DNA of 64,000 bases, taken from contig NZ_CP181167.1 in the NCBI RefSeq assembly GCF_047824785.1, positions 2,604,001-2,668,000 on the forward strand. The letters are read 5' to 3'. The notes under the pieces were generated by a model, which did no database searches, was not told where the DNA came from, and saw only the letters and a list, made by a program, of their open reading frames with translations. Shown here in pieces: positions 8,215 through 17,008 of the stretch (the first letter of the stretch is position 1; each line of letters starts with the position of its first letter). Source of the stretch: Nitrobacter sp039808345 (lineage in GTDB: Bacteria > Pseudomonadota > Alphaproteobacteria > Rhizobiales > Xanthobacteraceae). Position numbers and translations under genes: made by a program.

Positions 8215-11200
8215 TCAATGAAAATCCCTCGAACGGGGCAGGATACGCATATTGCGGGGGTGACGGACGCGTTGCGCCGAATCCGCAGGCTGATCACGGC
8301 GATCGTCATTGAGCGGTTCGGCCGGGGCGGCCGGCGGCGGCGTCGGGTGCCGGGAAGCCAGCGCGTCATTCGCCAGATGCATAAGCTCGGCTGAACGATC
8401 AGCGAGCCTGCTGGCGACAAGATGCACGACCTGCTCCGGGCTGCTCTGGATGAGGCCCTCCACCTCGATCAGCCGCGCGCCCATCACCTCCTTGCGGTAA
8501 CGCTCCATGATCTTCGGCCACACCACGATGTTGGCAATTCCGGTCTCGTCCTCCAGCGTCATGAAGACGACGCCGTTGGCGCTGCCCGGCCGCTGCCGCA
8601 CCAGCACCACGCCCGCACATTTGACACGGCGACCGTTGTTGGCATGACAAACCTCGGCGCAACTCGCCACGCCCTCGTTTGATAATGTCCCGCGCAAAAA
8701 TTCCATCGGATGGCCCTTCAGCGACAACCGCACGGTCTGATAATCGGCGACCACCTGCTCGGATAGCGGCATCTGAGGCAGAGGCGCGGCATGTTCGTCA
8801 GGCAGCTCGCGCGCGATGGCGCTTTCGAACAATGGCAGCGGCACGTCATCCGGCAGGCGGCGCACCGCCCACAGCGCCGCGCGGCGGTCGAGCTTGAGCG
8901 AGCGAAAAGCATCGGCATCGGCCAGCAGAATCAGCGCGCGCTTCGGCAGTTTCGTGGCGCGAGCAAAGTCCTCAATGGAGGCGAAGGGCCTGCGTTGGCG
9001 CGCGGCCACGATCCGCTCGCCCCAGTCGCCGGATGTCAGCGAAGAAGAAAATAGCTGCTCTCGCGATGGCGGGTTTGAAGTTCCAATCCACGCACTGCCT
9101 GCTCTCTCCCCCCTTGTGGGGGAGAGGTGGAGAGGGGGGCATCTCAAGCACTGGTCTTGTAGCTCACCCCCCTCCCTGACCCTCCCCCACAAGGGGGGAG
9201 GGAACAACTCCTTATCGACCGCCTGCTGCCTGATTCGCTCCTCATCCTTATCAAACTTGAATCCGTCGATCTGGCGGAAGCCGAGACGCACGGCGCAATA
9301 CCTGCCTGCGCGCTCTTCCAGCGTGTTCTGCGAATGGCTGAACGAGACATCGATCAAACGCACCTCGACGCCGTTCTTGCGGGCATCACCGACGATCTGC
9401 GCCGGCGCGTAAAAACCCATCGGCTGCGAATTCAAAAGACCGCAGCAGAACGCGTCCGGATGGAAACACTTCAGCCATGCGGACACATAGACAAGCTGCG
9501 CAAAACTCGCCGCGTGGCTTTCGGGAAAACCATAGGATCCGAATCCCTTGATCTGCTCGAAACAGTTTTTCGCGAACACCGGATCGTAGCCGCGCGCGAT
9601 CATGCTGCCGACCATCTTGGCTTCGAATTTTCCGATGGTGCCGACATGACGGAATGTCGCCATGGCGCGGCGCAGGCCGTTGGCTTCCTCGGATGTGAAC
9701 TTCGCGGCTTCGATCGCGATGCGCATGGCCTGCTCCTGAAACAGCGGCACGCCGAGCGTCTTGTGCAGCACGTTGCGCAATTCGTTCCTGTCACCGTTCC
9801 TCGGATAAGGATAGTCGATCCTCGCAGGGTCCATGGCCCGGCGCTTCAGATAAGGATGCACCATGTCGCCCTGGATCGGGCCTGGACGAACGATGGCGAC
9901 CTCGATGACGAGATCGTAGAACGTGCGCGGTCTCAAGCGCGGCAGCATGTTCATCTGCGCGCGGCTTTCGACCTGGAATACGCCGAGGGATTCGCCGCGG
10001 CACAGCATGTCGTAGACCGGCTTTTCGTCCTGCGTAATCGTCGCCAGCTCCCACCGCTCTCCCTTGTGCTCCGCTATCAGATCAAAACATTTGCGGATGC
10101 AGGTCAGCATTCCCAATGCGAGCACATCGACCTTCATCATCCGGAGCGCATCGACATCGTCCTTGTCCCACTCGATGAAGGTGCGGTCGTCCATCGCAGC
10201 GTTTCCGATCGGCACATAGGTGTCGAGCCGGTCCTGCGTCAGCACGTAGCCGCCGACATGCTGCGACAGATGGCGCGGAAACCCGATCAGCTCGGTGGCG
10301 AGCGCGACGGCGCGGCGCACCATCGGGTTCCGCGGATCAAATCCCGCCTGCCTGATCTGCGCGTCGCTGACCTCTTTACCCCAGCTTCCCCACACCGTGT
10401 CGGCAAGCGCCGCCGTGACATCCTCGGTCAGGCCCAACGCCTTGCCAACAGCACGGATGGCGCTGCGCGGCCGATAGTGAATGACGGTGGCGATGATCGC
10501 AGCGCGATGACGGCCATAGCGGCGATAGACATACTGCATCACCTCCTCGCGGCGCGAATGCTCGAAATCGACGTCGATATCAGGCGGCTCCAGCCGCTCC
10601 CTGGAGATGAAGCGCTCGAACAGCAGGTCGACCTTGGTAGGATCTACCGATGTGACGCCGAGCACGTAACACACCGCCGAATTCGCCGCCGAGCCGCGCC
10701 CCTGACAGAGAATGTCCTGATCGCGCGCCCACCGCACGATGTCGTGCACGGTGAGAAAGTAATGCGCGTATTTGAGCCGCCGGATCAGACGCAACTCCTT
10801 GTGCAGGACTTTCCTGGTCCTGGGCGGAATACGCACCGAAAAATACTTGTGAGCACCCGCCCATGTCAGATCCTCAAGATGCCGTTGCGCGCTTTTGCCC
10901 GGCGGCACAGGTTCGTCCGGATACTGATATCTGAGCTGATCGAGAGTAAAATCGATGCGCGATGCGAACCTGACCGTCTCGGAGATCGCTTCCGGCAGAT
11001 CACGAAACAGCTTCTCCATCTCCTGCGCCGATTTCAGATGACGCTCGGCATTGAGCTCAAGCCTTCGGCCGATGGCATCGATCGCGGTCTTTTCGCGAAC
11101 GCAGGTAAGGACATCCTGCAACGGACGGCGCGCGAAGTGATGATACAGCACTTCGTTGGTCGCAAGCAGCGGCACGCGGGCGGTGACCGCGATCCGCTGC

Positions 11201-11736
11201 AATCGCAACAGGCGGCGGCGATCGTCGCCACGATAGAGCAGGCTTGCCGCGAGCCAGACGCCGTCCGCGCGAGACTGCATCAACCGGTTCAGCACTTCCA
11301 TGACTTTCGCCGCTTCAAGACGATGCGGCAAGGCCAGCACAAGCAGCTGCCCTTCGGAAAAATCCAGAAGATCATCCAGCTTCAAACGGCATTCGCCTTT
11401 CGCCGCGGCCAGCTTGCCGCGGGTCAGCAACTGGCAGAGCCGACCGTAAGCATCCCGATCCCGAGGATAGATGAGAATGTCAGGCGTACCATCGATGAAA
11501 ACGAGGCGCGACCCGATCAGCAGCCGCGGCTTGTAACGAACCTCAGGGTTTTTCAGCTCCGTGTAGGCGCGCACCACGCCCGCCAGCGTGTTGCGATCGG
11601 CAATGCCGATGACAGGCAGCCGAAGTTCGCTGGCCTGATGCACATACTCCTGCGGGTGCGACGCGCCATGAAGGAACGAGAAGTTGGTGGCGATGCCGAT
11701 TTCGGCATAGGCGGGAATGTCGCGCGGCGGCTTCAT
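8215..11736 (-). CDS. dnaE2: Error-prone DNA polymerase DnaE2, with in-frame repeat insertion
   Basis: 1173-residue C-family polymerase alpha subunit used for translesion synthesis after DNA damage. The N-terminal PHP domain starts at YAEIGIATNFSFLHGASHP. The palm motif PDIDVDFEHSRREEV holds the catalytic aspartates at about residue 400. The end, RNMRILPRSRDFH, is the usual DnaE2 C-terminus. I start at the ATG at 11736, whose ATGA overlaps the imuB stop; an ATG 24 bases upstream lies inside imuB. Odd: residues ~845-879 (reading PPPLWGRVREGG and onward) are encoded by a palindromic repeat at 9102-9202. It sits at the junction between the polymerase fingers and the helix-hairpin-helix region that begins at ASIEDFARATKLPKRA. 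It is the last gene of a LexA-controlled imuA-imuB-dnaE2 operon. Confidence 0.94.
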   Translation of the reverse strand: MKPPRDIPAYAEIGIATNFSFLHGASHPQEYVHQASELRLPVIGIADRNTLAGVVRAYTELKNPEVRYKPRLLIGSRLVFIDGTPDILIYPRDRDAYGRLCQLLTRGKLAAAKGECRLKLDDLLDFSEGQLLVLALPHRLEAAKVMEVLNRLMQSRADGVWLAASLLYRGDDRRRLLRLQRIAVTARVPLLATNEVLYHHFARRPLQDVLTCVREKTAIDAIGRRLELNAERHLKSAQEMEKLFRDLPEAISETVRFASRIDFTLDQLRYQYPDEPVPPGKSAQRHLEDLTWAGAHKYFSVRIPPRTRKVLHKELRLIRRLKYAHYFLTVHDIVRWARDQDILCQGRGSAANSAVCYVLGVTSVDPTKVDLLFERFISRERLEPPDIDVDFEHSRREEVMQYVYRRYGRHRAAIIATVIHYRPRSAIRAVGKALGLTEDVTAALADTVWGSWGKEVSDAQIRQAGFDPRNPMVRRAVALATELIGFPRHLSQHVGGYVLTQDRLDTYVPIGNAAMDDRTFIEWDKDDVDALRMMKVDVLALGMLTCIRKCFDLIAEHKGERWELATITQDEKPVYDMLCRGESLGVFQVESRAQMNMLPRLRPRTFYDLVIEVAIVRPGPIQGDMVHPYLKRRAMDPARIDYPYPRNGDRNELRNVLHKTLGVPLFQEQAMRIAIEAAKFTSEEANGLRRAMATFRHVGTIGKFEAKMVGSMIARGYDPVFAKNCFEQIKGFGSYGFPESHAASFAQLVYVSAWLKCFHPDAFCCGLLNSQPMGFYAPAQIVGDARKNGVEVRLIDVSFSHSQNTLEERAGRYCAVRLGFRQIDGFKFDKDEERIRQQAVDKELFPPPLWGRVREGGELQDQCLRCPPLHLSPTRGERAGSAWIGTSNPPSREQLFSSSLTSGDWGERIVAARQRRPFASIEDFARATKLPKRALILLADADAFRSLKLDRRAALWAVRRLPDDVPLPLFESAIARELPDEHAAPLPQMPLSEQVVADYQTVRLSLKGHPMEFLRGTLSNEGVASCAEVCHANNGRRVKCAGVVLVRQRPGSANGVVFMTLEDETGIANIVVWPKIMERYRKEVMGARLIEVEGLIQSSPEQVVHLVASRLADRSAELMHLANDALASRHPTPPPAAPAEPLNDDRRDQPADSAQRVRHPRNMRILPRSRDFH
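9102..9202. repeat. Second-type palindromic repeat inserted inside dnaE2
   Basis: Two GC-rich palindromes, each with a central ttgtgg / ccacaa motif flanked by runs of C and G (9102-9126 and 9180-9202), face each other across ~50 bases. The element is unrelated to the intergenic A/B repeat. It is fully open in the dnaE2 frame and encodes proline- and glycine-rich peptide unlike the surrounding polymerase. Confidence 0.85.
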
Positions 11737-13334
11737 GCGAACATCCCGTGCACGAACCATGCCGGCGGCAGGGCCTCTCCGTTCTCGGCGACTTCGTCAT
11801 ATAGTCCGTCACGATAGAGCCAGAACCGCAATCCGGTCTCATCCTCGACCCGGAAATAATCCCGCGTCGGCCTTCCCTTCCGCGCTCGCCACCATTCCAT
11901 CGCGATGCGCTCGGGGCCTTCGGCGCGAACCACCGTATGGGTGACGCGCCGCCAGACGAAATGACGCGGCGGTTTGTCCGGAATCTCCGCCATCCTCACC
12001 TCGATCGGCTCCGGCCGCGCAAACATCCGCAACGGTCGCAGCGGCGGCTCGCTCCCGACAGGTGCGGGCCACTCGGCGCGCATGGCCGCCACGAGATGCT
12101 GTTGCGCCGGCAATGAGAGCGCCCCGCGTTCGGGAATATGAGTATCCTGCGGCAGGTGCACCACGACGCGATGACCGCCGATGCGCGCGGCGATGCGGTC
12201 GATCAGCGCCGCCACTTCGTCATTGTCCTGAACGCGTGCATCGAGGTCGCGCTGCTCCTGCACGACGGATTCGGTTCGCACGGCGGACAGCCGCACCAGA
12301 TCGAAGCCGAAACCGGGGTCGAGCGGGTCGGCCAGCGCGTCGAGCCGCTCACGAAACAGGCGATCGACGATCTCGCCGCGCGTGACAGGACGGCCGGTCT
12401 CCACCGCGATGACGCGCACCGCGCCGTCGGTGCGGAAAAAACCCGCTTCCAGATGCCGCGCGCCCTTGCCCTGTTTTTCCATCGCGACGATCAGCGTGCG
12501 CGCAAGACCCGCCAGCGTCATCGCGATCGCGCTGTCGGTGGCGATCGGCTCGGCAAACCGCTTCTCGACGATATAATCCGGCGGCGGCCTGCGTGGGTTG
12601 ATGGGCACGTCGCCCTGCCCCAGCGCCTGTTCCAGGAGCGCCGTGAGAGCCGCGCCGAAACGCGCGGCGATCTCATGGCGGCCGCGTGCGGCGACATCGC
12701 CGATGGTTTTCAAACCGGCGCGGCGCAGCCCGCGCGTGATCTCATCATCCGCCCCCAGCGTGAACACCGGCAGCGGCGCGACGGCCTCCAGTTCCTTGCC
12801 GGGCGCAACGATCCGGCCATGAACATGACGCGTCAGCGCCCGCGCACAGGCCGGCGTTCCGGCGATGGCCGCGCTGACGGCAAAGCCCTGTCGCGTCAGC
12901 GCGCCGCACAGCGCGTTCATCAGCGCCGCCTCGCCGCCGAACAGATGCGCGCAGCCGGTGATGTCCAGCAGCAGGCCATGCGGCGGATCGAGCGCCACCA
13001 GCGGCGTGAAGCGGTCGCACCAGCCGGCAAGGCCGTTCAAGATCCGCGCGTCCGCGGCCTCGTCAGCATCGAACACGTCGATGTCGGGACAGATCGCGCG
13101 GGCATTGGCCAGCGGCAGGCCGACCGTCAGGCCGAGGCACGCGGCCGCGTCATTGAGCGCGGAAATGACCAGCGCGTTGTTTTGTTTGGCGACGATGACG
13201 CAGGACCGGCCGTTATCCCGTCCGCCGGAGCGGAACGACTCGCGCCGGATGCGGTCGGCCGGCAGGCGCGGCAGCCACAGGCTGAGGATGCGCCTGCGGG
13301 CCGAAGCCGGAGACGTTACGGAAAAGGCACTCAT
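11733..13334 (-). CDS. imuB: ImuB, catalytically inactive Y-family polymerase homologue
   Basis: 533-residue Y-family DNA polymerase-like protein. In the mutasome model it is an adaptor linking DnaE2 to the beta clamp rather than a polymerase. Seen: the first Y-family motif reads RILSLWLPRLPADRI, without the metal-binding aspartate expected in active enzymes. The palm/finger region (ARAICPDIDVFDADEAADAR; GLLLDITGCAHLFGGEAAL) and a long C-terminal extension ending WFVHGMFA are as in ImuB. The ATG at 13334 is placed 122 bases inside the 3' end of imuA, in another frame, as is common for this pair. Its stop overlaps the dnaE2 start by 4 bases. Confidence 0.9.
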   Translation of the reverse strand: MSAFSVTSPASARRRILSLWLPRLPADRIRRESFRSGGRDNGRSCVIVAKQNNALVISALNDAAACLGLTVGLPLANARAICPDIDVFDADEAADARILNGLAGWCDRFTPLVALDPPHGLLLDITGCAHLFGGEAALMNALCGALTRQGFAVSAAIAGTPACARALTRHVHGRIVAPGKELEAVAPLPVFTLGADDEITRGLRRAGLKTIGDVAARGRHEIAARFGAALTALLEQALGQGDVPINPRRPPPDYIVEKRFAEPIATDSAIAMTLAGLARTLIVAMEKQGKGARHLEAGFFRTDGAVRVIAVETGRPVTRGEIVDRLFRERLDALADPLDPGFGFDLVRLSAVRTESVVQEQRDLDARVQDNDEVAALIDRIAARIGGHRVVVHLPQDTHIPERGALSLPAQQHLVAAMRAEWPAPVGSEPPLRPLRMFARPEPIEVRMAEIPDKPPRHFVWRRVTHTVVRAEGPERIAMEWWRARKGRPTRDYFRVEDETGLRFWLYRDGLYDEVAENGEALPPAWFVHGMFA

Positions 13335-14025
13335 CACATTTCCATTCCATGATCCACCGGCCGGTCTGGCCATGACGATGACGCACAAGCCGGGTTTCGA
13401 AGACGGGCGCCCCCCATGCCTGCCAGGCCGCGCACGGCCGGCTCGCCGCCGGGCGCACGATCCACCGTGTCTCCGCCGCCGAAGGCAGCGGCGTCGCCGC
13501 CACCCGCAGCAGCAACCCGGTGACGCCGGAATGACGCGCGGCCAGCGTCAGCCTGCGGCTGGCGACGAGATCGAACAGACGCGTCTCGCCCCATATTTCC
13601 ATCACCACGGCGCCGAGCGCATCGCAGGCCAGCGCATCGGATGCCGTCCGCAGCGCGCTCTCCGCATCGGGCACGTGGACCATCACCAGAAGACGCGGAT
13701 CAAGACCGAGTTCGCGCCATCCGCACATCGACAACGCGCCGGATTCGCGTGCGGCAAAATCCTGCCGCACCCAAAGCAGCGGCCGGTTCGCGCGCACCCG
13801 CTGCGCAAGACCTGCGATGAATCCGGTCGCAGCCGCGCTGTGCCGTCCCTCCGCGAACACCTCATGCACGGCGCCGCGCGAGAGCCCGCCCTGCAACACC
13901 GCATCCATCTCCCCGTGATCGAGCGCCGCCCTGTCCGATATCCCTCTGCCATGACAGGTCTCGAGCCGCGCGATGCGGTCACGCAGGCGCGCAAGCTTCT
14001 CCGCGCTGCTTCCGGTTCCAGGCAT
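13213..14025 (-). CDS. imuA: ImuA, RecA/SulA-like mutasome protein
   Basis: 270-residue first gene of the imuA-imuB-dnaE2 operon. The N-terminus (EKLARLRDRIARLE) is helical. The middle resembles a degenerate RecA core (LLWVRQDFAARESGALSMCG; LGAVVMEIWGETRLFDLVAS), and WIMEWKCDECLF near the end is typical of the group. No complete Walker A motif is visible. The family is required with ImuB and DnaE2 for damage-induced mutagenesis in alphaproteobacteria. The ATG at 14025 is two codons inside the longest frame; either start is possible. A perfect LexA box lies 47 bases upstream. Confidence 0.85.
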   Translation of the reverse strand: MPGTGSSAEKLARLRDRIARLETCHGRGISDRAALDHGEMDAVLQGGLSRGAVHEVFAEGRHSAAATGFIAGLAQRVRANRPLLWVRQDFAARESGALSMCGWRELGLDPRLLVMVHVPDAESALRTASDALACDALGAVVMEIWGETRLFDLVASRRLTLAARHSGVTGLLLRVAATPLPSAAETRWIVRPAASRPCAAWQAWGAPVFETRLVRHRHGQTGRWIMEWKCDECLFRNVSGFGPQAHPQPVAAAPAGRPHPARVVPLRRTG

Positions 14026-14071
14026 GATCAAAAATCCGTCCGTGACATCAGAACCGATGACAAGCCTTAAT

Positions 14072-14086
14072 GTTCACTATATGTTC
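14072..14086. promoter_or_regulatory. LexA (SOS) box between imuA and the radical SAM gene
   Basis: The sequence reads GTTC, ACTATAT, GTTC: an exact match to the alphaproteobacterial LexA operator GTTC-N7-GTTC. It lies 47 bases upstream of imuA (leftward) and 105 bases upstream of the radical SAM gene (rightward). It is the only such box I found in the divergent region and could control both directions. Confidence 0.88.
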
Positions 14087-14190
14087 TAGTAAATGTCGGC
14101 CATGGCCAAGAGTCAACCGGGACTTTCCGGCGACCCTTCACCCAGGATCGCCAGCCTCGTTTTGGTTGTGATGCCAAAGGATGGGAAAGC

Positions 14191-15435
14191 ATGAACCTGC
14201 AACGCAAGCTGGAAATCCTGGCTGACGCCGCCAAATACGACGCTTCCTGCGCCTCCAGCGGCACGGAGCAGCGGGACAGCCGCGACGGCAAGGGTCTCGG
14301 CTCGACCGCTCCCGGCATGGGCATCTGCCATTCCTATGCGCCGGACGGACGCTGCATTTCGCTGCTGAAGGTGCTGCTGACCAATGCCTGCAACTACGAC
14401 TGCCTCTATTGCGTCAACCGAGCATCGTCGAATGTGCCGCGCGCCCGCTTCACCATCGACGAAGTGGTCAGGCTGACCATCGACTTCTATCGCCGCAATT
14501 ATATCGAAGGGCTGTTTCTCTCTTCCGGCATCATCCGCAGCGCGGACTACACCATGGAGCAGGTGGTCGCTGTCGCGCGCAAACTACGCGAGGAGCATCG
14601 CTTTCGCGGCTACATCCATCTCAAGACCATTCCCGAGGCGAATGATGACTTGATCACGGAGGCCGGCAAATATGCCGATCGCCTCTCCATCAACATCGAG
14701 ATGCCGGAGGAGAACAGCCTCGCGAAACTCGCGCCCGAGAAGGATGTGCGCGCCATCCGCCGAACCATGGGACGATTGCGTCTCAAGCTTGATGAAACGA
14801 GCGCCACCAAGAAAGCCGCCGCCGCATCCGGCTCAAGAGCGCCACGCTTCGCGCCGGCCGGCCAGACCACGCAGATGATCGTCGGCGCCGATGCCGCATC
14901 GGATCGAACGATTTTGAGCACAAGCGCCAACCTCTACGGCTCGTACCGCCTCAAGCGCGTCTATTACTCGGCCTTCAGCCCGATCCCCGACGCAAGCCGC
15001 GCCCTGCCCCTGAGCGCTCCGCCTCTCATGCGTGAGCATCGGCTGTATCAGGCCGATTGGCTGATGCGCTTCTATGGCTTCGACATCAGCGAGATCGTCG
15101 ATGCCACGAACCCGATGCTGCCGCTCGACATCGATCCGAAACTCGCCTGGGCGCTGCGCCACCGCGATCGCTTTCCGCTCGACATCAACCGCGCCAGCCG
15201 GGAAGAACTGCTACGGGTGCCGGGTTTTGGAGCCAAAGCCGTGGACCGCATTCTCTCCGCGCGACGTTACACCTCGATCCGCGCGGCGGACCTTTCGCGC
15301 CTGCACGTCCCCAGGAACAAGGCATTGCCCTTCATCGTTCTTGCCGACCACCGGCCGTCGCCGAAGGTCCTGGAGAGCATGACGCTGGCGAAGCAACTGA
15401 AGCCGAAAGCCGCGCAACTGGGGTTCGGATTTTGA
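14191..15435 (+). CDS. Putative DNA modification/repair radical SAM protein with HhH domain
   Basis: 414 residues. The radical SAM iron-sulfur motif CxxxCxxC is at Cys67, Cys71 and Cys74 (NACNYDCLYCVN), followed by the barrel core (GLFLSSGIIRSADYTMEQ; IHLKTIPEA; SINIEMPEE). The C-terminal ~80 residues contain a helix-hairpin-helix (LLRVPGFGAKAVDRILSARR), a DNA-binding element. This matches the family annotated in TIGRFAMs as putative DNA modification/repair radical SAM protein, whose chemistry is unknown to me. GGGAAAG precedes the ATG. It overlaps the next gene by 4 bases (TTGA), so the pair is one operon, divergent from the SOS mutasome operon and probably sharing its LexA box. Confidence 0.88.
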   Translation: MNLQRKLEILADAAKYDASCASSGTEQRDSRDGKGLGSTAPGMGICHSYAPDGRCISLLKVLLTNACNYDCLYCVNRASSNVPRARFTIDEVVRLTIDFYRRNYIEGLFLSSGIIRSADYTMEQVVAVARKLREEHRFRGYIHLKTIPEANDDLITEAGKYADRLSINIEMPEENSLAKLAPEKDVRAIRRTMGRLRLKLDETSATKKAAAASGSRAPRFAPAGQTTQMIVGADAASDRTILSTSANLYGSYRLKRVYYSAFSPIPDASRALPLSAPPLMREHRLYQADWLMRFYGFDISEIVDATNPMLPLDIDPKLAWALRHRDRFPLDINRASREELLRVPGFGAKAVDRILSARRYTSIRAADLSRLHVPRNKALPFIVLADHRPSPKVLESMTLAKQLKPKAAQLGFGF

Positions 15436-16874
15436 CCCGCCACATCATCCTCGACAGCGAAACCGATTTCGACGGCTGGCGCCGCGCCGCCCGCGCGCTC
15501 GCGCTCAACGATGTCGCCCCGCGCGATGTGGTCTGGCGCACGTCCGGCAACGAGCCGGACCTGTTCGCACCCACCGCTGCGGTTCTACCCGACGGGCCGC
15601 TTGTCGGCACCTTCAACGTTCCCGCGCAATTCATCGAACTCGCGCAGGCGGCGATCCTGCATCGCGATCCCGAGCGGTTTGCCCTGCTCTATAGCCTGCT
15701 GTGGCGACTACGCATGAACCACGATCTGCTTGATATCGCCACCGACCAGGATGTCGTCAGAATAAGGGACATGGTCAGGGCGGTCCGTCGCGACGAACAC
15801 AAGATGCACGCCTTCGTGCGGTTTCGCGAGATCGCCCGTGAACGGGACACCCATTTCATCGCCTGGTTCGAGCCCGAGCATCACATCGTCGAACTCGCCG
15901 CTCCATTTTTCATGCGGCGTTTCGCAGACATGAACTGGTCGATTCTGACGCCCGACATCTGTGCGCATTGGAACGGTCACCGGTTGTCGTTCACGCCGGG
16001 CGTCAGCCGCGACGAGGCGCCGACCGAAGACAGGCTCGAAGAGGTCTGGCGCAGCTATTACGCCAGCATTTTCAACCCGGCCCGCCTCAAGGTGAAGGCG
16101 ATGCAGACCGAAATGCCGAAGAAATACTGGCGGAACCTGCCCGAGGTTTCGCTGATTAAATCCCTGGTCGCGAACGCAGGCCGCGCCTCGAGCGAGATGA
16201 TCGCGGCCGAGGCCACCGCGCCCAGGAAACCGCAGCAGCGGGAGCAGCCGATGGCACGCCAATCGTCATCCCATGACAGCCTCTCAAGCCTCCGCGAAGA
16301 GGCCGCCGGCTGCCGCGCCTGTCCTCTCTGGAAGGATGCGACGCAGACCGTGTTCGGCGAGGGACCGGCGCACGCACAGGTCATGCTGGTGGGCGAGCAG
16401 CCCGGCGACAAGGAAGACCTCGCGGGAAAGCCGTTCGTCGGCCCGGCAGGACAGATGCTTGACCGCGCACTCAAGGAAGCCGGAATCGACCGCACGAAAG
16501 TTTACGTCACCAATGCCGTGAAGCACTTCAAGTTCGTGCCGCGCGGAAAGATCAGGCTGCACCAGAAGCCGAACACGCCGGAAATCAGGGCGTGCCGCCC
16601 ATGGTACGAGCGCGAACTGGCGGCGATCAATCCGGCGCTGGTGGTGGCGATGGGCTCAACCGCCGCGCAAAGCGTGTTCGGAAAGATCACACCGATCAAC
16701 AAGTCGCGCGGACGGCTGATCGACATGAAAGACGGGCGCAAGGCGCTGGTGACGGTGCATCCGTCCTATCTGCTGCGGCTGCCGGACGAGGACGCCAGAG
16801 TCCGCGAATATGAGCGCTTCGTCGACGATCTGAAAATTGCCGCGACGCAACTGCATCGCGACCGGGCGGCGTGA
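15432..16874 (+). CDS. udgX: UdgX-type uracil-DNA glycosylase/binding protein fused to a DNA-metabolism domain
   Basis: 480 residues from a TTG at 15432 that overlaps the preceding stop (TTGA). Residues ~1-250 match the probable DNA metabolism domain that always pairs with the radical SAM partner. Residues ~285-480 are a family-4-like uracil-DNA glycosylase of UdgX type. Seen there: Fe-S cysteines in GCRACPLW and RACRPW, motif GEQPGDKEDLAGKPFVGPAG, the UdgX-specific loop RGKIRLHQKP with Arg and His, and motif HPSYLLR. In mycobacterial UdgX the equivalent His forms a covalent bond to the uracil-site sugar, so an irreversible suicide-type lesion-binding activity is likely here. No ATG occurs near the domain start. 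SOS control is inferred from the upstream LexA box. Confidence 0.88.
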   Translation: MTRHIILDSETDFDGWRRAARALALNDVAPRDVVWRTSGNEPDLFAPTAAVLPDGPLVGTFNVPAQFIELAQAAILHRDPERFALLYSLLWRLRMNHDLLDIATDQDVVRIRDMVRAVRRDEHKMHAFVRFREIARERDTHFIAWFEPEHHIVELAAPFFMRRFADMNWSILTPDICAHWNGHRLSFTPGVSRDEAPTEDRLEEVWRSYYASIFNPARLKVKAMQTEMPKKYWRNLPEVSLIKSLVANAGRASSEMIAAEATAPRKPQQREQPMARQSSSHDSLSSLREEAAGCRACPLWKDATQTVFGEGPAHAQVMLVGEQPGDKEDLAGKPFVGPAGQMLDRALKEAGIDRTKVYVTNAVKHFKFVPRGKIRLHQKPNTPEIRACRPWYERELAAINPALVVAMGSTAAQSVFGKITPINKSRGRLIDMKDGRKALVTVHPSYLLRLPDEDARVREYERFVDDLKIAATQLHRDRAA

Positions 16875-16925
16875 AAGACAGAGCAGGCATCATCACCGGC
16901 GACGCCACGGATCAAGGATTCGCCA

Positions 16926-16960
16926 GAGCATCGCCGCTTCTGATTGAATCAGAAGAAGCT
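16926..16960. repeat. Isolated B-type hairpin of the intergenic repeat family
   Basis: A perfect 9-bp hairpin (cttctgatt / aatcagaag, 16937-16955) with gagc-type flanks lies between the udgX and M20 hydrolase genes, which converge. Module A is absent, so this is a partial copy. No T-run follows in either direction. Confidence 0.7.
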
Positions 16961-17008
16961 TGAGATTGTTAAAGCCGCCAATGACTCGAATCCCAATAGC
17001 GGCTGCGC

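Noticed and set aside
9334..11817. Plus-strand open frame of 827 codons antisense to dnaE2
   Set aside because: Rich in Arg, His and Asp with no domain; arises from high GC third-position bias opposite a strongly coding gene.
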